Origin: an uncultured Elusimicrobium sp.
GTDB taxonomy: Bacteria > Elusimicrobiota > Elusimicrobia > Elusimicrobiales > Elusimicrobiaceae
Length of the DNA stretch: 64,000 nt
NCBI GenBank assembly: GCA_937891135.1
Contig: CALAFB010000082.1
Location: forward strand, 62,001 to 126,000
Direction of reading: 5' to 3'
The translations under genes were made by a program, and so were the position numbers. Within the stretch, counting starts at the first letter, position 1, and every line of letters starts with the position of its first letter. This document shows positions 1 through 9,479 of the stretch, in pieces. A model generated the notes under the pieces. The model ran no database searches. It was not told the origin of the DNA and was given only the letters and a program-made list of their open reading frames with translations.

Positions 1-31
1 CAATGTACTTCAGGTTTTGTCATAATACCAC

Positions 32-886
32 CTAAAAGGGGGCCTCCACCGATAATGAAAAATAGGTTTTGCGGTTTTCATCTCGGCGCGGTTCAAAAAT
101 CTCCACCCCACCGGTTAGTTCCACTTCCCACAAACGGATGTGCAACCCTGCACTAACGGCCGTAGATACTGCCCGCCGGATATCATAATGGTAACGCACT
201 AGGGAGGCGTACGGTGTAATAAAATCCGTTTGATAACTCAGCCGGGCAGCCATACTATCTTTCAAATATCCTTGCAAAACAGCCGTCATATAAGGTACTT
301 CCGCCCAACTAAATGTTACATTATCTGGCACCCGGCTACTATATTTTATCACTTTCTGCCAGGTCGCTTGCAAATTCCAATGATTGGTAATGTCTACCCC
401 GGCGTTAATTTCAGAAAGAGTTCCTACTTGCCGAAATGCCCCGTCAGGTAACTCATATCCGTTTGTATCTACGTAAGACCGCAAACGCGTCTGTCCGAAT
501 TTTACAGCAATAACCGGATTTTTAAACCCTTGCCAATAATAAAACGGGTTCCATCGTACCCCGCCCTGATAAATTACCCCTTCATAACCCAAGGATTGCG
601 GTTGCAATATGCCTTCAGCTAATAACACAAAGGTGTCTGTTACCTCATAAAGGACATTCACCCCATAACGGGACGTAGAACCGCTTTCTTCAAGATCTTT
701 ATCAGACATCCGGTAATACCCGTATTGTGGAATAATTATCCAACCATTATCCAAATCTGCTGTATATTGGGCCCGTATGGCTGAGTAACCGCGCTCACCC
801 CCTACGCTTGCAAAACGCAACTGCCCGTAGCAAAATGCACACGGGCAGCAAAGTAATAAACTAACAAGCGCAGCTTTTAAACGCAT
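32..886 (-). CDS. Predicted outer-membrane beta-barrel protein, function unknown
   Basis: A 284-residue protein with an N-terminal signal peptide (MRLKAALVSLLLCCPCAFC, then GQLRFA). The rest is rich in alternating aromatic and polar residues (for example NGWIIIPQYGYYRMSDK, NPVIAVKFGQTRLRSY) and it ends in a terminal Phe (VEAPF), the classic C-terminal signature of outer-membrane barrels recognised by BamA. No enzyme motif is visible. The start codon overlaps the stop of the upstream deoxyhypusine synthase-like gene (TAATG on the minus strand), so the two are probably co-transcribed. Barrel prediction is from composition and termini; the substrate or role is unknown. Confidence 0.6.
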   Translation of the reverse strand: MRLKAALVSLLLCCPCAFCYGQLRFASVGGERGYSAIRAQYTADLDNGWIIIPQYGYYRMSDKDLEESGSTSRYGVNVLYEVTDTFVLLAEGILQPQSLGYEGVIYQGGVRWNPFYYWQGFKNPVIAVKFGQTRLRSYVDTNGYELPDGAFRQVGTLSEINAGVDITNHWNLQATWQKVIKYSSRVPDNVTFSWAEVPYMTAVLQGYLKDSMAARLSYQTDFITPYASLVRYHYDIRRAVSTAVSAGLHIRLWEVELTGGVEIFEPRRDENRKTYFSLSVEAPF

Positions 887-1953
887 TATTTTTTAGCGGC
901 TTTTTTTGCGTTTTTGGTGTCTAAATCCTGTAAGAATTTAACGTAATTGGTGGCTTTGCGTTTTTTCCAGGCACCTTTGTGGTATCCGTACCCAATAATG
1001 AGCGGAATCAGCGTGGTACATTCCCCGTACACCATTTGTTCTAAGGCCGTAGATACTTTGCCCCAGCTGGAGGCTTCTTTTAATGTAGAGCCGGATAACG
1101 CTCCATCGCGTACGTCGGCTACGGTAATTTGCACAGCGTATTTATGCATCGGAATTTCGGCCCCTAAGGCTTCCGCGGCTACTACGGTATCTTGGGCAAA
1201 GTTTTTCGGAACTCCGCCGGACCACATCATTAGACCGGTCTCTTTGGCTTTCATCTTAATTTGGGTAAGTTCTAAGAAATCTTTAGCACTATCAATAGAA
1301 ATGTGAGCTGTCGGATTTTCAGCCTGATGCATTACAAACCCAAACCCGGCCGAACAGTCAGAAAACGCCGGCACGAATATCGGTACACCGTATTTGTAAG
1401 CATTGTATACCACAGAATCTTTGCCTTTGCCTTTTTTCTCTAACCATTTACCCATTTCCCAAATAAATTCGCGGGAAGAATACGGGCGTGGCTCTAAGGC
1501 GTTGCAGATTTTATAGATGGTTTCGTCGCACACTTTCAGTTGATCTTCATCAATGTAAGTATCGTAGATGCGGTCAATGTGTAAATCGCGCAACAAGTTA
1601 TCATCTTGGTTGTACGGAGTACCAATGTAGTGTTTAAAACCAAGTGCTTCAAAAAAGTCTTGGTCCACAATGTTAGCCCCGTTGGAAACAATGGCATCTA
1701 CCATGTGGTTTTGAATCATATCTACAATAATTTTTTTCATCCCGGCAGAAATGAGCGAACCGGCAATACACAAAATGACGGAACAATTTTTATCGTTTAA
1801 CATCATATTGTAGATTTTGCTGGCGCGGGCTACTTCGCGCGAAGCATACGCCATATTCTCAAATGCTTCCACCATTGGAACCACATTGTATTTTTTCATA
1901 TCAATGTGTTTAATTGTGTTTTTGAGAAAGTCTTTTTTGGTTAGTTTTGCCAT
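886..1953 (-). CDS. Deoxyhypusine synthase-like protein
   Basis: A 355-residue protein of the deoxyhypusine synthase family. It carries the family's NAD-binding and active-site hallmarks: SNGANIVDQDF near residue 90, SGGVPKNF near 247, and SSWGK with the candidate catalytic Lys at residue 299. In eukaryotes and archaea this fold transfers the aminobutyl group of spermidine to eIF5A. Bacteria lack eIF5A, and bacterial members are thought to act on polyamines (homospermidine synthase-like) or other targets, so the substrate here is not assignable from sequence. The C-terminus is a Lys/Ala-rich tail. It is transcribed divergently from glyA and overlaps the downstream barrel gene by one base. Confidence 0.8.
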   Translation of the reverse strand: MAKLTKKDFLKNTIKHIDMKKYNVVPMVEAFENMAYASREVARASKIYNMMLNDKNCSVILCIAGSLISAGMKKIIVDMIQNHMVDAIVSNGANIVDQDFFEALGFKHYIGTPYNQDDNLLRDLHIDRIYDTYIDEDQLKVCDETIYKICNALEPRPYSSREFIWEMGKWLEKKGKGKDSVVYNAYKYGVPIFVPAFSDCSAGFGFVMHQAENPTAHISIDSAKDFLELTQIKMKAKETGLMMWSGGVPKNFAQDTVVAAEALGAEIPMHKYAVQITVADVRDGALSGSTLKEASSWGKVSTALEQMVYGECTTLIPLIIGYGYHKGAWKKRKATNYVKFLQDLDTKNAKKAAKK

Positions 1954-2060
1954 GTTGTTTGCTCCTTAGTGCTGGATTTTTGTACTGCTATTTTAGTAAA
2001 TTATAGTAAATAACAAAGATTTTTTAAATAAATTTTTTCAAATTTTGAAGGAGGTTTTCT

Positions 2061-3308
2061 ATGTATCCCAATTTAGCCCAAACCGACCCGGAGATTTTTA
2101 ATGCGGTTTCTAAGGAATTAGCCCGCCAGCGTGAAAAATTAGAACTCATTGCCTCTGAAAATTTTACCTCCTTGGCTGTTATGCAGGCGCAAGGTTCTAT
2201 CCTTACCAATAAATATGCCGAAGGTTACCCCGGCAAACGCTATTACGGTGGATGCGAATTTGTGGACCAAGTGGAAACCTTAGCCATTGAACGCGCCAAA
2301 AAACTTTTTGGGGCCGAGCACGCTAACGTGCAACCGCACTCGGGTGCGCAAGCCAATATGGCCGTGTATTTTGCCTTATTAAAACCCGGCGATACGGTAC
2401 TCGGGTTAAACCTCTCCCACGGCGGGCACTTAACCCACGGGCACCCGTTAAATTTTTCAGGGAAACTTTACAATATGGTGGCCATGAATGTCCGCCCAGA
2501 TACCGAAGAAATTGATTACGAGGAAGCCGCCCGCTTGGCAAAGGAACATAACCCCAAACTCATTTTGGCAGGGGCCTCTAACTATTCCCGTATTTTTGAT
2601 TGGAAGAAACTGCGTGAAATTGCCGATAGTTGCGGGGCCTATTTAGCGTGTGATATTGCTCACTATGCGGGGTTGGTAGCTGCGGGGGAATATCCAAGCC
2701 CCGTACCGTATGCCGATGTAGTAACCACCACCACGCACAAAACACTCCGCGGGCCGCGCGGCGGGCTCATCTTATGCAAAGAAAGTTTAGCCAAGGCGAT
2801 TAACTCCGCTGTATTCCCCGGCGCACAAGGGGGGCCGTTAATGCACGTCATTGCAGCCAAGGCCGTTTGCTTTGGCGAAGCCTTAAAACCGGAATTTAAA
2901 ACCTACCAACATCAAATTAAAGTGAACGCACAAGCCCTTGCCAAAGCCTTAATAGACCGCGGCTACCGCTTGGTAGCAGGCGGCACGGACTGTCACGTGA
3001 TGTGTGTAGATTTACGAAACAAAAAAATGACCGGGAAAACCGCCGAAGCTGCGCTGGACAAAGCCGGTATTACCGCCAATAAAAATACCATTCCGTTTGA
3101 CCCGGAAAAACCATTTGTTACAAGCGGGCTACGCATTGGAACGCCTGCCATTACCACACGCGGCATGAAAGAAACAGATATGGCGCAAGTAGCCGTATTT
3201 ATTGATGATGCTTTAACCCACCACGAGGACGAAACGTATTTAGCGGGTATAGCCCAGCAAGTAAAAAAGTTTCTGGAGAATTTCCCGCTGTATCCGGAAT
3301 TGAACTAA
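2061..3308 (+). CDS. glyA: Serine hydroxymethyltransferase
   Basis: A 415-residue PLP enzyme interconverting serine and glycine with tetrahydrofolate in the cytoplasm, a main source of one-carbon units. The PLP-binding lysine lies in [14 protein letters not shown] (Lys227), and other family blocks are present ([31 protein letters not shown]). Length matches the family. A strong AAGGAGG ribosome binding site lies 6-12 bases before the ATG. The stop codon overlaps the stop of the convergent pilin gene (shared CTAA at 3305-3308). Confidence 0.97.
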   Translation: MYPNLAQTDPEIFNAVSKELARQREKLELIASENFTSLAVMQAQGSILTNKYAEGYPGKRYYGGCEFVDQVETLAIERAKKLFGAEHANVQPHSGAQANMAVYFALLKPGDTVLGLNLSHGGHLTHGHPLNFSGKLYNMVAMNVRPDTEEIDYEEAARLAKEHNPKLILAGASNYSRIFDWKKLREIADSCGAYLACDIAHYAGLVAAGEYPSPVPYADVVTTTTHKTLRGPRGGLILCKESLAKAINSAVFPGAQGGPLMHVIAAKAVCFGEALKPEFKTYQHQIKVNAQALAKALIDRGYRLVAGGTDCHVMCVDLRNKKMTGKTAEAALDKAGITANKNTIPFDPEKPFVTSGLRIGTPAITTRGMKETDMAQVAVFIDDALTHHEDETYLAGIAQQVKKFLENFPLYPELN

Positions 3309-3892
3309 GGTAATACGAACACATTTAAAGATTTGCCTATCTTTAGATTGGGACCGCTGCCAAAAATTTTTTGGCAATAATCCCCTTCATTTGCGTTGAA
3401 TTTAATTCCATACTGTCCCGTATTTTCAATACAGTTAATTGTACGTAATTTACGTCCTCCTTGGATTTGTTCGTCCGGTAAAGAACCGGCAATATCAAAC
3501 CCGGCCCCGGCATATGGGCCTGAAATCCGGCCGGCCATTACTTCAAACCATCCATGTTGTTCAACTAATTGTATGGAAAAATCTCCATTAGAACGAACAT
3601 CTGTATTGCCGCTTGTATACCAACGCACTTTCCCTTTCCACTCAGCAGCCACTTCTATATCCAAATTTTTAAATTTGCTCGGCCATTCTCCATGTTCTAA
3701 ATAATAGGTTTCACACGCCTTCCAAACGGCATTTAAAAAAATAAGTGCTTGTTCGGCTTTTGCTTTTTCTACGGCTTTTTGATATTGCGGCAACGCTACG
3801 GCTGCCAAAATACCGATGATTAAGACAACGACTAAAAGTTCTATGAGTGTAAAACCTTTAGTGAAACAACTATTTTTTACTACTTTCTTCAT
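3305..3892 (-). CDS. Type IV pilin-like protein
   Basis: A 195-residue prepilin-like protein. I chose the internal ATG at 3892 rather than the longer frame from 3943 because GGAGAA lies just upstream and the product then begins [13 protein letters not shown], a normal class-III leader peptide cut between Gly and Phe. It is followed by the hydrophobic FTLIELLVV helix with Glu5 and [12 protein letters not shown]. The C-terminal domain has a Cys pair typical of this local family ([16 protein letters not shown]). It sits alone, tail-to-tail with glyA, with no pilus assembly genes nearby. It is preceded by the structured leader at 3927-4130. Confidence 0.85.
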   Translation of the reverse strand: MKKVVKNSCFTKGFTLIELLVVVLIIGILAAVALPQYQKAVEKAKAEQALIFLNAVWKACETYYLEHGEWPSKFKNLDIEVAAEWKGKVRWYTSGNTDVRSNGDFSIQLVEQHGWFEVMAGRISGPYAGAGFDIAGSLPDEQIQGGRKLRTINCIENTGQYGIKFNANEGDYCQKIFGSGPNLKIGKSLNVFVLP

Positions 3893-3926
3893 AATACATT
3901 CTCCGGTTTTTAATTTTGCAATTCTT

Positions 3927-4130
3927 CTGTTTTCGGAGAACACAACTATAAACGGCTATTTACTCCGCGAATCATCAAACCCACGAAACAAACAGCCGTA
4001 GTCCTTCATTTTCTCAAATGAAAAAACATTCAGCATACAAAGATGGCCGTCTTTGTATGCTTTTTATCGGCTGTTTTTGGCTTGATGATTGCTGCATGAG
4101 CAGCGGTGCCTTTCGGCGTTCCAAAAACAG
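3927..4130 (-). promoter_or_regulatory. Pilin leader RNA, copy 1 (pseudoknot plus anti-SD)
   Basis: Reading the minus strand: closing helix CTGTTTTTGG (4121-4130) with CCGAAAACAG (3927-3936); hairpin GCCgaaaGGC; strand A ATCATCAA (4082-4089) complementary to A' TTGATGAT (3971-3978); B0 CAGCCG (4068-4073); a long hairpin (4031-4061); B ACGGCTG (3993-3999); B' AGCCGT (3952-3957). The order A-B-A'-B' is a pseudoknot, and B0 and B' both complement B. TTCTCC (3935-3940) is complementary to the pilin Shine-Dalgarno GGAGAA (3899-3904). The structure is inferred by eye from complementarity and from its repetition at other pilin genes. Confidence 0.75.
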
Positions 4131-4147
4131 AATGAAATTGTATTTAT

Positions 4148-4176
4148 AGTATAATAAAAAACCAATAGAATAACAA
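4148..4176 (-). promoter_or_regulatory. Sigma-70-type promoter of the pilin at 3892
   Basis: On the minus strand TTGTTA (4171-4176) and TATACT (4148-4153) are separated by 17 bases. The same two hexamers with the same spacing occur before the pilin at 13151. The leader RNA closing helix starts 17 bases after the -10 box. Confidence 0.75.
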
Positions 4177-4226
4177 GAAAGAAACTTCTTTGGACAGTAG
4201 GGTGTCAAATTAACTTTTAGTTTGAA

Positions 4227-4964
4227 TTATAACCCAAGAGCAATGCTTTTTATAAGAAACTCGGGATAGCCCTGCTGACGCATTTTCTCTTGTGTGACCA
4301 CCACATCATACCATACACGATAGAAAGTAAATGTTTGGGCATTGGTATCCCACAAGCCACAAGCTGCTGCCGGATTATGATCACGCGGTTTGCCCACAGC
4401 CCCCGGGTTAATAACATAACGGCATTTTTCATTTAGTTTTATGGTATGTTTTTCCTTTTGGTTTAAATACATGTGACAGGTATGAACAGAACCTTTGATA
4501 TAAAACTGTAAATGCGTGTGTCCGACAAATAAAACTTGCCCTTGCCACAATTTATAATATGTATTAAATTGGGTAATCTCATGGAAATATTCCCGGATAG
4601 GGTCTAACGGGGTTCCATGCACTACGGTAAAATTATTTCCCCGCACAGTCGGAGGGAGCATCCCCAAGTAATCTATACTGGCTGTTGAAAGAGAAGGAAT
4701 ACTTTGCTCCAAGGCAATTTTAGCATCAAAATTAAATAAGTTTGTTACGGCCGGGAATGCCAGCACCGCATCATGGTTGCCCATAACACTTGCCTGTAGA
4801 GGTAGCCGTGCCACCCGGCGCACGCAGGCTTCGGCATCGGGCCCGTAACCAATAATATCCCCGCATTGGATAAAACTTTCAGCCCCTTCATCCTGCAACC
4901 GTTTAATGCAAGCTTTCAGGGCTTCTAAATTGCCATGAATATCAGAGAGTATGCCTATGCGCAT
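4227..4964 (-). CDS. Metallophosphoesterase family protein (YfcE-like)
   Basis: A 245-residue calcineurin-like phosphoesterase with all metal-binding blocks: Asp8 and His10 in SDIHGN, Asp36 in GDIIGYGP, Asn63-His64 in GNHD, VVHGTP, GHTH and NPGAVGKPRD. Family members hydrolyse phosphomonoesters or cyclic phosphodiesters (2',3'-cNMP, for example) with two divalent metals. The actual substrate cannot be read from sequence. Its ATG directly abuts the smc stop codon (TAAATG on the minus strand), so it is translated from the smc transcript. Confidence 0.88.
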   Translation of the reverse strand: MRIGILSDIHGNLEALKACIKRLQDEGAESFIQCGDIIGYGPDAEACVRRVARLPLQASVMGNHDAVLAFPAVTNLFNFDAKIALEQSIPSLSTASIDYLGMLPPTVRGNNFTVVHGTPLDPIREYFHEITQFNTYYKLWQGQVLFVGHTHLQFYIKGSVHTCHMYLNQKEKHTIKLNEKCRYVINPGAVGKPRDHNPAAACGLWDTNAQTFTFYRVWYDVVVTQEKMRQQGYPEFLIKSIALGL

Positions 4965-7900
4965 TTATGCATCTACCAAAGCTTCTAATGCTTCTTTCTT
5001 TTTAGTTTCTTCGGTATTATTACGGTCTGCCAAGTTTACAGACATTACTTTAGACACACCGCTTTCTTCCATGGTAATTCCGTAAAGCATCCGGGCTGAT
5101 TCCATGGTACGTTTGTTGTGTGTAACCACAATAAACTGTGTGGATTTGGAAAACTCTTTAATTAAATTGACGTAACGTTCTACATTGGCTTCATCCAAGG
5201 CAGCGTCGGCTTCGTCCATAATACAGAATGGAGACGGATGATGCGTAAAGAACGCAAACAACAAAGACATGGCAGTTAGCGTCTTTTCCCCGCCGGACAT
5301 AGAGTTAATATTTAAGAGTTTTTTGCCGGAAGGCTGGGCATAAATTTCAATACCGGTTTCCAGTAAATTATCGGGCTGGGTCAGCACCAAATCACATTCC
5401 CCACCCCGGAAAAGCGACTGAAAAATATTCTTAAAATGCGTACGCACTTGCTCAAACGTATATTTGAAATTTTCCCGCGTGGTTTGATTGATTTTACTAA
5501 TAGCAGATTTTAAATCTTTTTTCGCACCGTCCAAATCGGCCATTTGTGCTTTCAAAAATTCGTTACGTTCGTTTAGCGCGTCGTATTCTTCGGGCGCGGT
5601 CATATTGACGGCCCCCATATTTTCAATGCGTTTACGCATCATTTTCACGCGTTCGTAATCCACCTCTTTGTGGCCGTAGTTCATTTCGGCTTCCTCAGGG
5701 GTAATGTTCCAACTTTCAAATAAACTGTTAGCTACCGTCGTATGTTGACGGCGCGCGTTAGCCAAAGCATTTTCTAAATTGTTTTTCTGCAGGGTTAAGT
5801 CCGACGATTCTTTCTTGCACGTATTGAGCGCAGTTAATTTTTCATCATAATCTTTTTTAAGGGCTTCCAAATCAGCGCGCATTTGGTGTTCATCAATTTC
5901 TAACTTAGCCAACGTGTCGCGCTCGGCGGACAGTTTGACCTGAGTAGCGAGTTTTTCTTCAGCTAAACTTTTTAGCCGCAGATTGGAAGCATTGATTTTT
6001 TCGTTACGCTGGCCTTCGTTCTGGGTTAAACTGCTAAACTCGTACTCGGTAGCTTTTAAATCAGTTTCTACGTTATTTTTTCGGATGCGTACTTCGTACA
6101 AAGACGCACTTAACGTATTGATTTCATTTTTAAGCACTTCAGCTTTTTCCCGCAAGGATTGTTGTCGTTGTTTTACTTCTTCCGATTTTTTGATACACAT
6201 CTCATGGCGTGTTTTCAAATCGGTATTCTGGGTTTGTAAGGTGTTAATTTGTGCTTTACGGTTATCTACCCGCAGCGTAATTTCTTGCTTGCGGGCAGCC
6301 GCTTTCTGTAATAGTTCTTGAACCGTTTTTAACTCGCGCTCTTTATTGGCACGTTCGTTCTGTACAGAGTTTAACGCTAATACCGCTTCTTGCGCTTTAG
6401 CACGCAAAGTTTTTAAATTTTCTTCGGCCTGCATAAAAGCCTGGGTGTTTGCCGTTAGTGCAGCCATTATTTTTTCTTCTTCAGCGGTTTGTACGGCGAT
6501 TTGCGCTTTGACGGTTTCTTCTTCCCCCCAATACGCTTCCGGTGCGCGGACACTTTCATCACCGCCGCTTACAAAAAACCCGCCGTCTACCATTCCTTCT
6601 TTATAAGAATAAGAACCGATAATTAAATCAATTAAATCTTCCAATTCTGTAGCGTAAGTCAGTTGTCTTTTAAGAGTTCCGGTTTTAGTTATCGTGGATT
6701 GCGGTACGCTGGAAATCACAATAAATTTGGCCCGTGCCTTTCCATTTTGCTTGAGCAAATCTATGGCGTTTTGAACAGTTTCGTGCGTATCGCACAGCAC
6801 GGCATCCAAATATTTTCCGAAAGCTTCTTCCACGGCTACTTGCAGCGCAGCCGGATATTTTAACGCTTTGCGAAGCGTGCCTTTCACGCCAGCCAGCCCG
6901 GCTTCGGTTACAGTTTTAACGCCCACCCAGTATGGGTCGTTTTTGCCTTGGGTTTGGATAAGTTCCAACTTGGCAGTCAGCCCGGCACGGGTGGATTTAA
7001 CGGCAGATAATTTTTCGTTTAATGTAGCGCGTTCTTGCTGCAAATTACGCAACGTATTTTCACCGGTTGTAATAGCTTGGCGGGAAAAATCTGCCTCCGT
7101 TTGCTTTCCCTGTACCCGCACCGTAACTTCTTGCAAGCTTTCTTGCAGTGCGGCGGAATCTTCGGTCTGGGCTTGGCGGGCCTTTTCGGCAGCAATTAAG
7201 TCTTCTTCTTCACGCTTAATGTTGGATTCTTCCAACGAAATCCGATTCGCCACTTCCATTTGTTTTTGTACTAAATTCATGAGTTCGTTGGAGGTACGTT
7301 GCCATTCATTATCTAAGGAACGTAATTCATTTTCCAATTGTTGTGCTTCAGCGGTTTTCGTGTTGTAATTTGTCTGCAATGGATTTAACTTTTCTGTAAT
7401 AGTTGCTAAATTTTCTTTGAGTTTTGCAATCGCTGGGGCAAGTTCCGCCAAACGGCTCTGCCCACGCTGGGCCTCTACACCCGAGGCAGCCACCTGCGCC
7501 GTGAGTTCTGCCGTCAGGTTATCACAGTTTTTAATAGCTCCTTCCAATAAACCTACTTGGTATTTGCTGGCTGAAATTTTTTCATTAAACGCCGCTGCTT
7601 CTTTTTGTTTGTGGGTTAAATTTAAATCTAAGGCAGCCGTTGCGCCTTCTTGGGCGGAAATGCGGTTTTCCAAATCCGCTAATTTTTGTGTAATAGGCTG
7701 CAACGCTCCTGTATACTGAGCAATTTGTGCGGTAGATTCTTTTAAAGAATGAAGGGAAATGGCTATTTCGCTTTCTTTTAGTTCTTCGCGGTATTTTTGA
7801 TAAAGGCGGGCTTTTTTGGCTTCACTATCTAATTTTTTGATTTGCTCGGTAATTAACGCCACCGTATCGGATAAACGGGCCAAGTCCATATCCACGCGCT

Positions 7901-8444
7901 CTAACCGGCGGATACATTCCTCGCGTTTGGCTTTGTATTTAGATACGCCGGCTACTTCTTCAAACATCTCACGGCGTTGTTCGGCAGATGCCGAGAGCAC
8001 ACTTTCCACGCCGCCCTGGTCAATAATCGCATATCCGCCTCCACCGATACCGGTGTCTAAAAACAAATCGCGTATATCGCGCAGACGGCATTGTACTTTA
8101 TTTAAATAGTATTCACTTTCGCCGGAACGGAAAATTTTACGGGAAACTGTAATTTCATTAAAATCCAAGGGAAGCTGGCGTGACGTATTATCAAAAATCA
8201 TACTAACTTGCGCCATATTCAAGGGGGCGCGTTTAGCGGTACCGTTAAAGATAATATCCACCATAGAGCCGGAACGCAACGCCTTCCAACTCATCTCTCC
8301 AATCGTCCAACGCACCGAATCAATCACGTTGGACTTACCGCACCCGTTGGGCCCTACCACACAGGTAATGCCGGGCTCAAAGTCCAGGCGGGACTTGTCC
8401 GCAAACGATTTAAAACCGATGATTTCTATTGCTTTTAAATACAT
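4965..8444 (-). CDS. smc: Chromosome segregation protein SMC
   Basis: A 1159-residue SMC ATPase that organises and segregates chromosomes, normally with ScpA and ScpB (not in this window). Walker A is GPNGCGKS at residues 31-38. Two very long coiled coils flank a hinge around residues 500-650 containing GGFFVSGG. The C-terminal head carries the ABC signature SMSGGEKTLTAMSLL and Walker B FCIMDEADAALD. Length is standard for the family. It is the first gene of a two-gene unit with the metallophosphoesterase; a TATAAT box lies about 30 bases upstream of the ATG. Confidence 0.97.
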   Translation of the reverse strand: MYLKAIEIIGFKSFADKSRLDFEPGITCVVGPNGCGKSNVIDSVRWTIGEMSWKALRSGSMVDIIFNGTAKRAPLNMAQVSMIFDNTSRQLPLDFNEITVSRKIFRSGESEYYLNKVQCRLRDIRDLFLDTGIGGGGYAIIDQGGVESVLSASAEQRREMFEEVAGVSKYKAKREECIRRLERVDMDLARLSDTVALITEQIKKLDSEAKKARLYQKYREELKESEIAISLHSLKESTAQIAQYTGALQPITQKLADLENRISAQEGATAALDLNLTHKQKEAAAFNEKISASKYQVGLLEGAIKNCDNLTAELTAQVAASGVEAQRGQSRLAELAPAIAKLKENLATITEKLNPLQTNYNTKTAEAQQLENELRSLDNEWQRTSNELMNLVQKQMEVANRISLEESNIKREEEDLIAAEKARQAQTEDSAALQESLQEVTVRVQGKQTEADFSRQAITTGENTLRNLQQERATLNEKLSAVKSTRAGLTAKLELIQTQGKNDPYWVGVKTVTEAGLAGVKGTLRKALKYPAALQVAVEEAFGKYLDAVLCDTHETVQNAIDLLKQNGKARAKFIVISSVPQSTITKTGTLKRQLTYATELEDLIDLIIGSYSYKEGMVDGGFFVSGGDESVRAPEAYWGEEETVKAQIAVQTAEEEKIMAALTANTQAFMQAEENLKTLRAKAQEAVLALNSVQNERANKERELKTVQELLQKAAARKQEITLRVDNRKAQINTLQTQNTDLKTRHEMCIKKSEEVKQRQQSLREKAEVLKNEINTLSASLYEVRIRKNNVETDLKATEYEFSSLTQNEGQRNEKINASNLRLKSLAEEKLATQVKLSAERDTLAKLEIDEHQMRADLEALKKDYDEKLTALNTCKKESSDLTLQKNNLENALANARRQHTTVANSLFESWNITPEEAEMNYGHKEVDYERVKMMRKRIENMGAVNMTAPEEYDALNERNEFLKAQMADLDGAKKDLKSAISKINQTTRENFKYTFEQVRTHFKNIFQSLFRGGECDLVLTQPDNLLETGIEIYAQPSGKKLLNINSMSGGEKTLTAMSLLFAFFTHHPSPFCIMDEADAALDEANVERYVNLIKEFSKSTQFIVVTHNKRTMESARMLYGITMEESGVSKVMSVNLADRNNTEETKKKEALEALVDA

Positions 8445-8472
8445 AATCTTCCCTTATAGGTATATATTAGTT

Positions 8473-8478
8473 ATTATA
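8473..8478 (-). promoter_or_regulatory. -10 box of smc
   Basis: A perfect TATAAT on the minus strand, 28 bases before the smc ATG. The -35 region is not obvious. It lies in the divergent region shared with the 74-residue repeat protein. Confidence 0.5.
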
Positions 8479-8574
8479 GCATTTTCCCCTATTACAATGA
8501 GAGAAAAAGGCAAATTTTTTCCGTACGCGTACTAATATAAAAGGAGTACGAGGAAGCCCCGTCTAAAAAAATAC

Positions 8575-8603
8575 TTGCAAAATAAAAAAATTTTTATTAT
8601 AGT
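8575..8603 (+). promoter_or_regulatory. Promoter of the small repeat protein gene
   Basis: TTGCAA (8575-8580) and TATAGT (8598-8603) with a 17-base spacer that is almost pure A/T, a strong-looking sigma-70 arrangement. Confidence 0.6.
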
Positions 8604-8662
8604 GAAGGGGTACGTTAAAGTACGTTAATATTAACGAACATCCTTTAAGGAGGAATTTTAAA

Positions 8663-8887
8663 ATGGCTGAAAAAGTATTGAAAGTAGGCATGGACCGCGA
8701 AGACGGTTTCCTGTACTACATTGATAAAGACGGCGATATCGCCCGTGTGCAAATGGCCCGCGGTGGCAAAAAAGGCGGTAAACCGAAAAAAGTAGAAAAA
8801 TGCGGTATTAAAAAAGAAAAAGGATATCTCTATTTCTTAGACAAGAAAGGCGATATCTCCCGCGCCAAAATGGTAAACGCCAAATAA
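8663..8887 (+). CDS. Small basic two-repeat protein, function unknown
   Basis: A 74-residue, highly basic protein built of two copies of a roughly 28-residue unit: KVGMDREDGFLYYIDKDGD followed by IARVQMARG, then KCGIKKEKGYLYFLDKKGD followed by ISRAKMVNA. The repeats are joined by a Gly/Lys linker (GGKKGGKPKK). A near-perfect AAGGAGG lies 9 bases before the ATG, an A/T-rich promoter precedes it and a strong terminator follows, so high expression is likely. The charge suggests nucleic-acid or ribosome binding, but no function is established that I can name. Confidence 0.8.
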   Translation: MAEKVLKVGMDREDGFLYYIDKDGDIARVQMARGGKKGGKPKKVEKCGIKKEKGYLYFLDKKGDISRAKMVNAK

Positions 8888-8906
8888 ATTTGTAGTTTAC
8901 TAAGAG

Positions 8907-8932
8907 CCCCCGGTAATAAGCCGGGGGTTTTT
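8907..8932 (+). terminator. Rho-independent terminator
   Basis: The 7-bp stem CCCCCGG/CCGGGGG is followed by a run of T, 20 bases after the stop codon of the small repeat protein. Confidence 0.9.
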
Positions 8933-8942
8933 ACGTGTTAAT

Positions 8943-9445
8943 TTAGGGCATTCTATACAGGTCTTTTATTTTTTCTGTTCCCAATCTTTTGCAAATTTCT
9001 TCCCCTAATTTAGATTCATTATGAATGATACAATACCTGGAACCTTTGGAAGCTGTATGTAAGTGATTAAAGGCTATTTGAAATCACGTACCGTACTACA
9101 ATCTCCATAGGAAGTATTGTGGTTTGGACAGTAATTGGCATACACTCCCGTTTCACTTATTTGTACTAAAAAATCATTACCACATTGCCAAAAAGGATAA
9201 TTTTCCGTACAAGGAATATCCACATCTAACTCTTGCATAGAGATTGTATGTACGCCACTAGCCAAGTAATGTATTGCAGAGGCTTTTTGCAACGTAGCTA
9301 TAAGGGGTAAAATAGAGGCAACGCGCGATTTCAATACGGCTATCTTGTATTGCGGCAACGCCACGGCTGCCAATATACCTATAATGAGCACTCCTATTAA
9401 CAACTCTATGAGGGTAAAACCCTCTTTTTTACTTCCGTACTTCAT
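8943..9445 (-). pseudogene. Type IV pilin-like gene, frameshifted near the 3' end
   Basis: The start at 9445 follows AGGAGG and gives MKYGSKKEG then [18 protein letters not shown], a normal prepilin start. The frame stops at 9074 after VRDFK, which is short. Directly downstream another frame continues (QIAFNHLHTASKGSRYC then IIHNESKLGEEICKRLG) to a stop at 8943-8945. It closely resembles the C-terminal ends of the sibling pilins (compare CVPSSDFGEMICKIY at 21.3 kb). A single-base frameshift around 9075-9085 therefore separates the two parts. The gene also has a MITE at its promoter and a leader whose helix A is not formed, so decay is consistent. A sequencing error cannot be excluded. Confidence 0.7.
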
Positions 9446-9479
9446 AATACATCCTCCTGTATTTAATTTTGTAATTCCT

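Noticed and set aside
1954..2060. Glycine riboswitch before glyA
   Set aside because: The divergent intergenic region is only about 107 bases, A/T-rich, and shows none of the tandem aptamer features.
3927..4130. Leader as an integron attC site or group I intron
   Set aside because: The cassettes are solitary, each with its own promoter, with no integrase or array. No group I P7/guanosine-site pattern is visible and the element lies outside the reading frame.
6868..7368. Long plus-strand open frames opposite smc, dnaE and the RND transporter
   Set aside because: They are antisense shadows of strongly conserved genes, without ribosome binding sites or recognisable domains.
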